A stretch of 5,036 nt of DNA from an uncultured bacterium (GTDB lineage: Bacteria; Gemmatimonadota; Gemmatimonadetes; Palauibacterales; KS3-K002): positions 1-5,036 of the forward strand of contig CANPVY010000031.1 in the NCBI GenBank assembly GCA_947581845.1, given 5' to 3'. This document shows positions 1-4,987 of the stretch, piece after piece (within the stretch, counting starts at the first letter, position 1; each line of letters opens with the position of its first letter). A program made the position numbers and the translations under genes. The notes under the pieces were generated by a model that saw only the letters and a program-made list of their open reading frames with translations, ran no database searches and had not been told where the DNA came from.

Positions 1-709
1 CCTTCAGTCCCTGGCCCGGCGCAAGGCTAAGTCGGCGGTCGTCCCGCTCGCACGGCGTCACGAGAGCGTACGGCACACCGCTGAGCTCGGCCCAGACTGC
101 AAACGTGCACGTGGACAGTATGTCCAGGGTCGTGGGCCGGGGGGCCTGGTTGACCAGCTCCGCGGTTAGCGCGACGGTGTCGCCGGCGCGAGCGGTGGAT
201 GGCTCTACCGTCAGCGAGAGGATGAAGGCCGGCAGGACTTCGACACGGCGGGGCTCGCTGCGCAACACAACTGGGCTGTGAAGAAAGCCCACGACCTCGT
301 GGCTTCCAGGGTCCACGGGCTCGGCGACGAACTGTCTGTTGATGTAGTGTTCTGTCTCGCCCGTCCAAACGAACTCTGCTTTCTTCACTTCACCGGGCTC
401 GAAGATTTCTCGCATCTCGATGGCAAGGCATAACCACGCCGGACTGACGCGCGTTCCGGCAGAGTTTCGCACCTCGTACAGGAGGAAGCAGCCATCGGTT
501 GTGACCTGTACCCGCCGGCGCGTGGGATTGGTGGCCGTGACGGTGATGCCGAGCGGCTCGCCGGGGCGGATCGTATCGCGGTCGAGGGTAGTCGTTACGA
601 GGATCACCGACGCATCCTGACTCAGAGGATCCTCGCAGCCGAGAGCCAAGACGGCTGAGGCAACTGCAGTAAGGAGCGCGATCCTGCGGGAGGTACTTCG
701 TGCCTTCAC
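1..709 (-). CDS. Predicted lipoprotein with tandem BsuPI-like domains (partial, 3' end beyond window)
   Basis: The frame is open from 709 to the left edge (236 codons, no stop), so the C-terminus is missing. I chose GTG 709-707 because GGAAG lies 5 nt upstream (715-719). An in-frame ATG at 730-728 lacks a ribosome binding site, and an in-frame stop lies just before it. The N-terminus has Arg8-Arg9, a hydrophobic stretch at 10-23 and ALGC with Cys25, a slightly atypical lipobox, so a lipoprotein is likely. Two related beta-rich domains follow, at about 36-118 and 163-236. Arg48/Arg174, Asn61/Asn187, Cys74/Cys201, Cys94/Cys220 and Pro105/Pro231 match at a constant offset of 126-127 residues. 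The pattern (TATNP, then YEVRNSAGT, then FEPGE and a Trp) resembles the intracellular proteinase inhibitor (BsuPI) domain, recognised by eye. Each domain has a Cys pair 19-20 residues apart, possibly disulfides. It lies 87 bp downstream of an S8 protease on the same strand, probably co-transcribed. Inhibitor activity is inference; such domains also occur in proteins of unknown role. Confidence 0.82.
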   Translation of the reverse strand, partial: MKARSTSRRIALLTAVASAVLALGCEDPLSQDASVILVTTTLDRDTIRPGEPLGITVTATNPTRRRVQVTTDGCFLLYEVRNSAGTRVSPAWLCLAIEMREIFEPGEVKKAEFVWTGETEHYINRQFVAEPVDPGSHEVVGFLHSPVVLRSEPRRVEVLPAFILSLTVEPSTARAGDTVALTAELVNQAPRPTTLDILSTCTFAVWAELSGVPYALVTPCERDDRRLSLAPGQGLK

Positions 710-740
710 GGTATCTTCCAGCCTTGTCATATAAGGCTAG

Positions 741-755
741 TGGGCGAGCGGCCCA
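741..755. repeat. Inverted repeat between protease and BsuPI-like genes
   Basis: TGGGC-GAGCG-GCCCA is a perfect 5-bp stem with a 5-nt loop in the 87-bp spacer. No T-tract follows on the minus strand, so it is not a convincing intrinsic terminator. It could be a processing or attenuation hairpin in the shared transcript. Confidence 0.35.
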
Positions 756-775
756 TTCGCAATGCCAGCTCGTTT

Positions 776-791
776 GAACGGGCGCGCGTTC
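776..791. repeat. Second inverted repeat just after the protease stop
   Basis: GAACG-GGCGCG-CGTTC forms a perfect 5-bp stem with a 6-nt loop, 5 bp past the protease stop on the minus strand. No T-run follows. With the 741-755 repeat it puts two hairpins in a row between the two genes. This might lower expression of the downstream gene, but may be chance in GC-rich DNA. Confidence 0.3.
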
Positions 792-796
792 GGACG

Positions 797-1978
797 TCAA
801 GTGGGCCGATATGTCGTGACGAGTTCCAAGAACTCAACCGGCCTGATTACGCGCAGCCCGTCACCTGATCGGGCCGTGCTCTCGACGAGGAGGGCCTCGA
901 TCTCGGCGAGCGTGAGGTCCGGAGCCAGCTGCCAGGCCAGAGCCGCCAATCCTGCCAGATAGGGGATCGCCCAGCTGTAGCCGCCCTCACCCCAGTAGAT
1001 GTAGAGGCTCGGTCCCTTGTTCGACGCCGTGGTACGGTAGTCACCCGGAACGAGGATGGTCTCGGGTGGCATGTCCCTGCCTTTCAGCATCAGGGCCACC
1101 TCGTAGTTCGACGGGACGTTGCGATCCTCGCACGGCGGGCAGCCACCCCAGAGGAAAGGCCCGAACACCTCGCGGCTGGAATAGATGACCTCGATTTCTG
1201 CCTGCTGGAGCCTCTCGAGGGCGGACTCCCATTCCTGGCGGTACGGGTCGTCCCGGCCAATGCCATCTGAGATGGACACGACTCTGATCTTCTCACCGTC
1301 GCCCAGGGACTCGTTGACCGTGATGATCTTATCAGCGGCGATCGAGTAGAAGTGGAAATTCTTGCCTACGTCGGGCACCGCGAAGTAGTGGATCGTCGCG
1401 TCCGGCGCGACGCCCACACTCTTCCCCGCGAGTATGGACGCGCAGGCGATGCCGTGGAAATGCGGCGCGCGGCCTTCCGTTTCCTCGTCGAACACCTCGT
1501 AGTAATGGATGCGACCTTCAAACTCGCTGTGCTGATGCCGTATCGGTTTGTCGACAACCGCCACGGCGATCCCGTCACCGGTGAAGCCCTGACGATGGAG
1601 GTCGCGCACGCCCAGGCCCGGGTCCTTGCCGATCTCCAGCAGCTCGTCGGGCGCGAAACCTTGCGGCAGCAGAGCAGGCCGGGGCCATGAGGTGTTGCCG
1701 TCGAAGGTCAACTGGGCGAGAAACGCTGCCGAGAGGTTCGTAAGGTCCTTGCCGCTCAGGTCTTTCCCGGCGAACCCCCAGATCCTGTCCGCCGACCCCT
1801 GTGGCAGGTCCGGGAAGTCACTTTGCCTGACGGTCTGAGGGAGCGATTCGGGATCGATGCCCCATGGGTAATCGGCCACTTCGCCCGCCTGCTCGGCGCA
1901 GGCGCAGAGCAGCGCGAGCAGGGTGACCAGCGCGCGACTGGCCGAGGCCAGGGAACCGGAACTCTCGATCTTTCGCAT
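797..1978 (-). CDS. Subtilisin-like (S8) serine protease, predicted lipoprotein
   Basis: This is a 393-residue protein starting at ATG 1978, with GAGAGG (1987-1992) 8 nt upstream. Residues 1-27 form a signal peptide ending in LCAC, so Cys27 is the likely lipidated residue and the enzyme is probably membrane-anchored outside the cytoplasm. Residues 28-125 are a pro-region or spacer containing a pentapeptide-repeat-like stretch (KDLSGKDLTN, 72-81) and FDGNTSWP (92-99). The protease core spans about 130-370. The catalytic triad is Asp143 in VAVVDKPI, His175 in HFHGIACASILAG and Ser335 in GGYSWAIPYLAGLAALA, which matches the usual GTSMAxPxVAG position. The segment where the oxyanion Asn normally sits (AAGN-E) reads YSSRE (266-270), so that Asn appears replaced. 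There is a CPPC at 280-283. The sequence GKDPGLGVRxLHxQGxTG before the Asp recalls an S8 subgroup with SWxIPY serine motifs, though I could not verify this. Substrate unknown. The downstream neighbour is a BsuPI-like lipoprotein. Confidence 0.9.
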   Translation of the reverse strand: MRKIESSGSLASASRALVTLLALLCACAEQAGEVADYPWGIDPESLPQTVRQSDFPDLPQGSADRIWGFAGKDLSGKDLTNLSAAFLAQLTFDGNTSWPRPALLPQGFAPDELLEIGKDPGLGVRDLHRQGFTGDGIAVAVVDKPIRHQHSEFEGRIHYYEVFDEETEGRAPHFHGIACASILAGKSVGVAPDATIHYFAVPDVGKNFHFYSIAADKIITVNESLGDGEKIRVVSISDGIGRDDPYRQEWESALERLQQAEIEVIYSSREVFGPFLWGGCPPCEDRNVPSNYEVALMLKGRDMPPETILVPGDYRTTASNKGPSLYIYWGEGGYSWAIPYLAGLAALAWQLAPDLTLAEIEALLVESTARSGDGLRVIRPVEFLELVTTYRPT

Positions 1979-2142
1979 CGGGCAGACCTCTCACGGCGGC
2001 CAAAAGGCACCAGTTGGGGCCGGGTAGACGTCGTAAGCTAGGCGGCGACGCCAGAGCTCGCCAACCGGTCGGGGGGCGCTTTCCTGCCGGGGTCCGGGGA
2101 GGCACATTAGGGGGTAGCCCCACAGCTAATGGAGAGGTTGCG
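1979..2142. other. Divergent intergenic region (protease / racemase)
   Basis: This 164-bp spacer separates the divergent protease and racemase genes and must hold promoters for both. I find only weak hexamer matches on either strand, such as TTGGGG at 2014-2019 and TAAGCT at 2034-2039 with too short a spacer, so I make no promoter call. The two ribosome binding sites (1987-1992 minus, 2131-2137 plus) and the dyad at 2105-2131 are the clear elements. Confidence 0.5.
2105..2131 (+). promoter_or_regulatory. Dyad/hairpin abutting the racemase ribosome binding site
   Basis: CATTAG (2105-2110) and CTAATG (2126-2131) are perfect inverted arms. Nested inside, GGGG (2111-2114) pairs with CCCC (2118-2121) around a TAG loop, leaving ACAG (2122-2125) unpaired. 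As RNA this could be a 10-bp stem with one 4-nt bulge, whose last base is the first G of the Shine-Dalgarno. As DNA it could be an operator. The function is inferred from position only. Confidence 0.5.
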
Positions 2143-2841
2143 ATGCGCGTGATCGGTCTGCTGGGTGGCATGAGCTGGGAGTCCACCGCCGAGTACTACC
2201 GGATCATCAATCAGGAGGTACGACGGCGTTTGGGCCGCCAACACTCGGCGAAGATCCTGATGTACAGTGTCGAGTTCGAGGAGATCGAGGAGATGCAGGC
2301 GGGCGGGCAATGGGACGAGGCGGGACAGTTGCTCGCCGAGGAGGCTCAGCGCCTCGAGCGCGGTGGCGCCGATTTCCTGCTCCTCTGCACGAACACCATG
2401 CACAAAGTGGCGCCGGCCATCGAGCAGGCGGTCAAGATCCCGCTCATCCACATTGCCGACGCGACGGCCGAGCGCATCCGGCAGGCGAATCTGCGTTGTG
2501 TGGGACTGCTCGGGACACGCTTCACGATGGAAGAGGAGTTCTACCGTGGGAGGCTGGCGGAGCGGCACGGCCTCGAGGTGGTGATCCCGGAGCCGGAGGA
2601 CCGGGCGGTCGTCGACCGCGTGATCTTCGCGGAGCTGTGCCAGGGCCAGATACTGGAGCCGTCGCGCCAGGAGTACGTGCGCATCATCGACGCGCTCGGC
2701 CGGCAGGGCGCCGAGGGCGTCATCCTCGGGTGTACCGAGATCGGCCTGCTGATCAAACCGGAGCACTCGCCGCTGCCGGTCTTTGACACCACCGAGATCC
2801 ACGCAACGAAAGCCGTGCAGCTGGCGCTCGCCGAGGTTTGA
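2143..2841 (+). CDS. Aspartate/glutamate racemase family amino-acid racemase
   Basis: This is a 232-residue protein, the usual length for the family. I chose ATG 2143 because GGAGAGG (2131-2137) lies 5 nt upstream and the conserved N-terminus MRVIGLLGGMSWEST starts exactly here. The frame stays open back to 2014, but that extension is Arg/Gly-rich and unlike the family. The cofactor-independent two-cysteine mechanism is supported by Cys82 in LLCTNTMH and Cys197 in ILGCTEIGLL, one in each half of the pseudo-symmetric alpha/beta fold. PLIHIADAT (100-108) and GLLGTRFTM (121-129) are further family blocks. It resembles the YgeA-type broad-specificity racemases more than MurI, so it probably interconverts L- and D-Asp or Glu (or other amino acids) in the cytoplasm. 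Exact substrate cannot be read from sequence. It is divergent from the protease and followed by a MarR gene that appears to have its own promoter, so it may be monocistronic. Confidence 0.93.
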   Translation: MRVIGLLGGMSWESTAEYYRIINQEVRRRLGRQHSAKILMYSVEFEEIEEMQAGGQWDEAGQLLAEEAQRLERGGADFLLLCTNTMHKVAPAIEQAVKIPLIHIADATAERIRQANLRCVGLLGTRFTMEEEFYRGRLAERHGLEVVIPEPEDRAVVDRVIFAELCQGQILEPSRQEYVRIIDALGRQGAEGVILGCTEIGLLIKPEHSPLPVFDTTEIHATKAVQLALAEV

Positions 2842-2844
2842 CGC

Positions 2845-2873
2845 GGGGGGGAACGCTGGGGGGCGATGGGGGG
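2845..2873 (+). other. G-tract cluster, potential G-quadruplex
   Basis: Runs of 7, 6 and 6 G (2845-2851, 2858-2863, 2868-2873) are separated by 6 and 4 nt, starting 4 bp after the racemase stop. The 7-G run can supply two GGG tracts, so four tracts are available for a quadruplex on the plus strand (DNA or RNA). It lies between the racemase stop and the next promoter, where a terminator would be expected. No conventional stem-loop plus T-tract is present. Confidence 0.45.
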
Positions 2874-2880
2874 TCGCATA

Positions 2881-2910
2881 TTGACAATACACTTACCTTA
2901 ATGGTAACTT
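2881..2910 (+). promoter_or_regulatory. Probable sigma-70-type promoter of the MarR gene
   Basis: A perfect -35 hexamer TTGACA (2881-2886) is followed after 18 bp by TAACTT (2905-2910), a weak -10 matching TATAAT at the first, second and last bases. TACACT (2888-2893) is too close to pair with it. The segment is a clear AT-rich island in GC-rich surroundings, 67 bp before the MarR ATG. The -35 is convincing and the -10 uncertain. Confidence 0.5.
2893..2907. promoter_or_regulatory. Palindromic operator candidate for the MarR regulator
   Basis: TTACC-TTAAT-GGTAA is a perfect 5-bp inverted repeat with a 5-bp centre, overlapping the spacer and -10 region of the probable promoter. MarR dimers typically bind such short palindromes in their own promoters and block RNA polymerase, so autorepression is the simplest reading. 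An adjacent dyad TATTG-A-CAATA (2879-2889) overlaps the -35 box and could be a second half of the site. Confidence 0.55.
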
Positions 2911-2976
2911 GCTTGCCGTATCGAGGGCGCGGTCCCCGTAGCCCACACGTCAAATGTTTGTCCCCGGCACCGCAAC

Positions 2977-3543
2977 ATGAAGAGTCTTGGGCCCTTGACC
3001 CTCGGCCAACTCGGCGCGCGCTCGAGACCGCCGCCGGCGCAGCCCGTCCCGCAGGCGCGGGACACGTCCCGCCACCGGCGTGAACCCTTGCAAGCGCTAC
3101 TAGGAGAGACGTTGGAGCTGAGCCGCCGATTGCGCACCCTGGGCGAGCGACTGCACGGCCAGGGCGAGCCGTCGGCCGCACGTCGCGACGTGCTGAGCGG
3201 GCTCGAGCGGCACGGGGCGCAGACGGTGCCGCAGATGGCCCGGGCCCGGTCTGTGACGCGCCAGCACGTCCAGGCGCTGGTGAACCTGCTCGCTGAGACC
3301 GGCTACGTGGAGTTCATCGAGAACCCGGCCCACAAGCGGTCTCCGCTGGTGCGACTCACGCGGCGCGGCAGGGAGTTCGTGGCGACGATGGACCAGCGCG
3401 AGGCCTGGTTCTTGAGACAGCTCAACGTCGGTGCGACGAATCGCGAGCTGGGTGAGGCGGTGGCAGTGCTGCGGGCAGTACGCGAGGCGCTGGACGACGA
3501 GAGCTCGGGTCGGCTGCTGGAAGGTGAAGCCGGGCCCGTCTAG
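2977..3543 (+). CDS. MarR-family winged-helix transcriptional regulator
   Basis: This is 188 residues if it starts at ATG 2977. MarR-type elements appear in order: helix 1 (about 37-60, LQALLGETLELSRRL), helices 2-3 (66-90, ARRDVLSGLERHG), the recognition helix (92-108, SVTRQHVQALVNLLAE), the wing (111-127, with NPAHKRSPLVRLT) and C-terminal helices (128-175) expected to dimerise. The first 36 residues are Pro/Arg-rich and probably disordered. ATG 2977 has no clear Shine-Dalgarno. TTG 3112 (143 residues) has AGGAG 5 nt upstream but would cut through helix 1, so I prefer 2977 or, less likely, TTG 3088. An AT-rich TTGACA/palindrome element 70 bp upstream suggests autoregulation. The ligand and targets are unknown. 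Targets could include its own gene and neighbours. The stop codon shares CTAG with the convergent lipoprotein gene. Confidence 0.85.
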   Translation: MKSLGPLTLGQLGARSRPPPAQPVPQARDTSRHRREPLQALLGETLELSRRLRTLGERLHGQGEPSAARRDVLSGLERHGAQTVPQMARARSVTRQHVQALVNLLAETGYVEFIENPAHKRSPLVRLTRRGREFVATMDQREAWFLRQLNVGATNRELGEAVAVLRAVREALDDESSGRLLEGEAGPV

Positions 3544-4130
3544 CCGCCCTCACCGTGGGCGTCGTAGACTCGGCGGAATTCGATCGTCCTGGGCCCGCCA
3601 CTGATCTTCACCTTCACGTGGAGCTGCCCGTCCTCGGGCTCGAGCTCATAGGTTTGCGAGACCTTGAGCCCGTTCTGGAGCTCGCGGTCCAGCACGAGCT
3701 TCTTGCCCTTCCAGCGCGCCCTCACTCTGATGTCGCCGAGGCCTTCCACGGACTGGCCTTCCCAACGTCCATCCGTGCGATAGACGAGCTGCGCGCCTTC
3801 GGCGCCCGCGAAGCTGACTGTCGAGTCCGTCTGGATGAGCTTGAAGGCGAGCTGTCCCTGCAGGACAGCTCTCATCCGGGTCTGCATCTCTTCGGGGTTG
3901 ACCCGGGGCCGTGCACCGGGCCGCGCGCCGGGGCGGGCGCCGGGACCGGGTGGGCGCTCACGCTGCATTTGAGCGCCCAGGTCCTCGCTCTCGTCGAAGT
4001 TGAGCACCCAGGTGCCGCTGAAGTCGGGAGGCTCGGGGGCGGGCCCCCCGGTGGAGGAGCAGCCGTTCAGCGAGACGAGCGGGGCAGCGAGTGCTGCGCC
4101 GAGGATCAGGGCGGTAGGACTCACTCTCAT
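3540..4130 (-). CDS. FSGTW-type predicted lipoprotein of unknown function
   Basis: This is 196 residues from ATG 4130, with TGGAG (4137-4141) 6 nt upstream. A longer frame from TTG 4160 has no ribosome binding site and would displace the signal peptide. The signal peptide has a hydrophobic run at 7-20 and lipobox LNGC, so Cys24 is the likely lipidated residue. The mature part opens with DFSGTWVLNFDESED (36-50). After a Pro/Gly/Arg-rich linker with three GARP units (64-75), it continues as alternating beta-strand-like sequence, including WKGKKLVLDRE (140-150), YELEPEDGQLHVKV (161-174) and FRRVYD (185-190). This pattern (GTW start, WxGxxL, DGxL, RRVYD end) resembles uncharacterised lipocalin-like beta domains seen in environmental diderms, recognised from general form only. 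It lies 33 bp after the LTxxQ gene on the same strand, so it is probably the last gene of that operon and possibly an output or accessory of the envelope-sensing module. No enzymatic residues are evident. Confidence 0.85.
   Translation of the reverse strand: MRVSPTALILGAALAAPLVSLNGCSSTGGPAPEPPDFSGTWVLNFDESEDLGAQMQRERPPGPGARPGARPGARPRVNPEEMQTRMRAVLQGQLAFKLIQTDSTVSFAGAEGAQLVYRTDGRWEGQSVEGLGDIRVRARWKGKKLVLDRELQNGLKVSQTYELEPEDGQLHVKVKISGGPRTIEFRRVYDAHGEGG
3849..3871. repeat. Perfect 9-bp inverted repeat inside the FSGTW lipoprotein gene
   Basis: GAGCTGTCC (3849-3857) and GGACAGCTC (3863-3871) flank a 5-nt loop. The element lies in coding sequence for RAVLQGQLA and about 305 bp beyond the convergent MarR stop. 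No T-tract follows on either strand. It may be a transcript-structure element or simply a coding coincidence. Confidence 0.45.
3910..3945 (-). repeat. Three 12-bp tandem repeats encoding Gly-Ala-Arg-Pro
   Basis: Three consecutive 12-nt units, differing mostly at third codon positions, encode GARP-GARP-GARP (residues 64-75) in the linker of the FSGTW lipoprotein. The synonymous changes indicate an older duplication kept at protein level. Such units can expand or contract, so linker length may vary between strains. Confidence 0.7.
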
Positions 4131-4163
4131 CGCTATCTCCAAGTGTAGACGGTGTGGCAATCG

Positions 4164-4634
4164 CTAGGGCTCGGGCGGCGGTGGAGCCGCGGGCCCCATT
4201 CCGCGTCCCCGCATCCCGCGGCGCACCTGTCCGGCCCGCCGACGCATCTGCGCTGTCAAGCTGTCCCAGGTCGCCAGTTGTGCCGGTGTGAGCACAGCCC
4301 GCACTTCCGCGTGGATCGAGTCCGTGGTCGCGCGCAGGCGTGGCAGCATCTCGCGGAGGATGCCGTCGGTACGAGGCCGACCGCGCTCGAGGATCTGAAT
4401 GATCTGCTCCCGTTGCGCGGGTGTCAGGTTGAGCTGGCGGAACACGGGCGGCAAGTTGCCCTCGCGTGGTGGTCGCATCATTGTGATGTCGGGGGGAGGT
4501 AACTCCGGCGCCTCTTGGGCGCTGCGGAGACGCTCGACGGCGACTCCCGCCAGCACTCCCGCGACAAACGTGAGGACCAGGAGCGCGATCCCCTTTGTGC
4601 GGATCCGGCCTAACGACTCGAGACTCTCCTTCAT
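4164..4634 (-). CDS. Membrane-anchored LTxxQ (Spy/CpxP/CnrX-like) periplasmic protein
   Basis: This is 156 residues from ATG 4634, with GGAG (4643-4646) 8 nt upstream. The ATG overlaps the preceding stop by one base (TGATG), indicating translational coupling. The longer frame from 4697 lies wholly inside the upstream gene. There is a short basic cytoplasmic N-terminus (1-14), one membrane helix (about 15-33) and a Pro-rich linker (43-63). A helical domain follows with two LTPAQ motifs (70-74 and 115-119), the hallmark of the LTxxQ family that includes Spy, CpxP, ZraP and CnrX. The tail (131-156) is Arg/Gly-rich, then Pro-rich. Family members are periplasmic chaperones or metal/stress sensors. 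Here the helical domain contains only one His (108) and no Cys, so the multi-His metal site of CnrX is not evident. In context it is probably the sensor partner of the upstream anti-sigma-like protein. Confidence 0.85.
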   Translation of the reverse strand: MKESLESLGRIRTKGIALLVLTFVAGVLAGVAVERLRSAQEAPELPPPDITMMRPPREGNLPPVFRQLNLTPAQREQIIQILERGRPRTDGILREMLPRLRATTDSIHAEVRAVLTPAQLATWDSLTAQMRRRAGQVRRGMRGRGMGPAAPPPPEP

Positions 4635-4987
4635 CACTCGGACTCCAGCGTTACGAGCAGCTCGGTCGGGGTCGGCGGTTCGTCGCTGCGCACCCACTCA
4701 GCGATCTCACTTGGCACGCCGATCGCCTCCGCCAATCCGACGTCAGCGGTCCCGGCCGGCGCCGCCACCTGCACACGCGCGAGTGTTGTGATCGACACGA
4801 TGCCCGCGATAGCGGCCGCTGCCAGTAAAGGCCGCCACCAGAGAGCGACCTGGCCGACGACGCTGGCCCGCGCACGACGTGCGGCCAGCTCGCGAGCCGC
4901 GGCAGCGGTGATGGAGTGCACGATCTCCTCGAACCGCTCGTCTCGCGTCGGGTCGAGTGCCGAGAAATCGATGCGATCGTCAGTCAT
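4634..4987 (-). CDS. Small single-pass membrane protein, probable anti-sigma factor
   Basis: This is 117 residues from ATG 4987, with AAGGAG (4995-5000) 7 nt upstream. The start overlaps the end of the preceding reading frame by 8 nt and the stop overlaps the next start by 1 nt, so the three genes are tightly coupled. Residues 1-49 are charged and mostly helical (DERFEEIVHSI, 16-26; AARELAARRARAS, 30-42), predicted cytoplasmic. A membrane helix follows at about 50-70 (WWRPLLAAAAIAGIVSITTL), then a 47-residue acidic, probably periplasmic tail. It has no Cys, so it lacks the HxxxCxxC zinc motif of ZAS anti-sigma factors. I see no homology I can name. The role is inferred from its place between a probable ECF sigma gene and an LTxxQ gene, size and topology, as for CnrY-type anti-sigma factors. 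Confidence 0.8.
   Translation of the reverse strand: MTDDRIDFSALDPTRDERFEEIVHSITAAAARELAARRARASVVGQVALWWRPLLAAAAIAGIVSITTLARVQVAAPAGTADVGLAEAIGVPSEIAEWVRSDEPPTPTELLVTLESE

Noticed and set aside
741..791. Intrinsic terminator between the protease and BsuPI-like genes
   Set aside because: Two hairpins exist, but neither is followed by a T-tract on the minus strand, so co-transcription remains more likely.
390..800. Open frames on the minus strand at 390-800 and 27-368
   Set aside because: They are Arg/Pro/His-rich out-of-frame translations of the BsuPI-like lipoprotein gene, which is open across the whole of 1-709 in another frame.
2014..2039. Promoter for the racemase from TTGGGG and TAAGCT
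   Set aside because: The spacer is only 14 bp and both hexamers match consensus poorly.
2014..2142. N-terminal extension of the racemase to 2014
   Set aside because: The extension is low-complexity Arg/Gly sequence without a ribosome binding site. The family N-terminus and a strong Shine-Dalgarno fix the start at 2143.
2107..2892. Long open frame (261 codons) antisense to the racemase gene
   Set aside because: It covers the racemase on the opposite strand, has no recognisable domain, and is explained by the codon bias of GC-rich DNA. The racemase has clear catalytic motifs.
3555..4148. Long open frame (197 codons) antisense to the FSGTW lipoprotein
   Set aside because: The opposite strand has a ribosome binding site, a signal peptide with lipobox and a recognisable domain. 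The antisense frame has none of these.
4164..4634. Nickel/cobalt sensor identity (cnrX) for the LTxxQ protein
   Set aside because: The helical domain has a single His and no Cys, so the CnrX metal site cannot be supported. Only the family-level call is kept.
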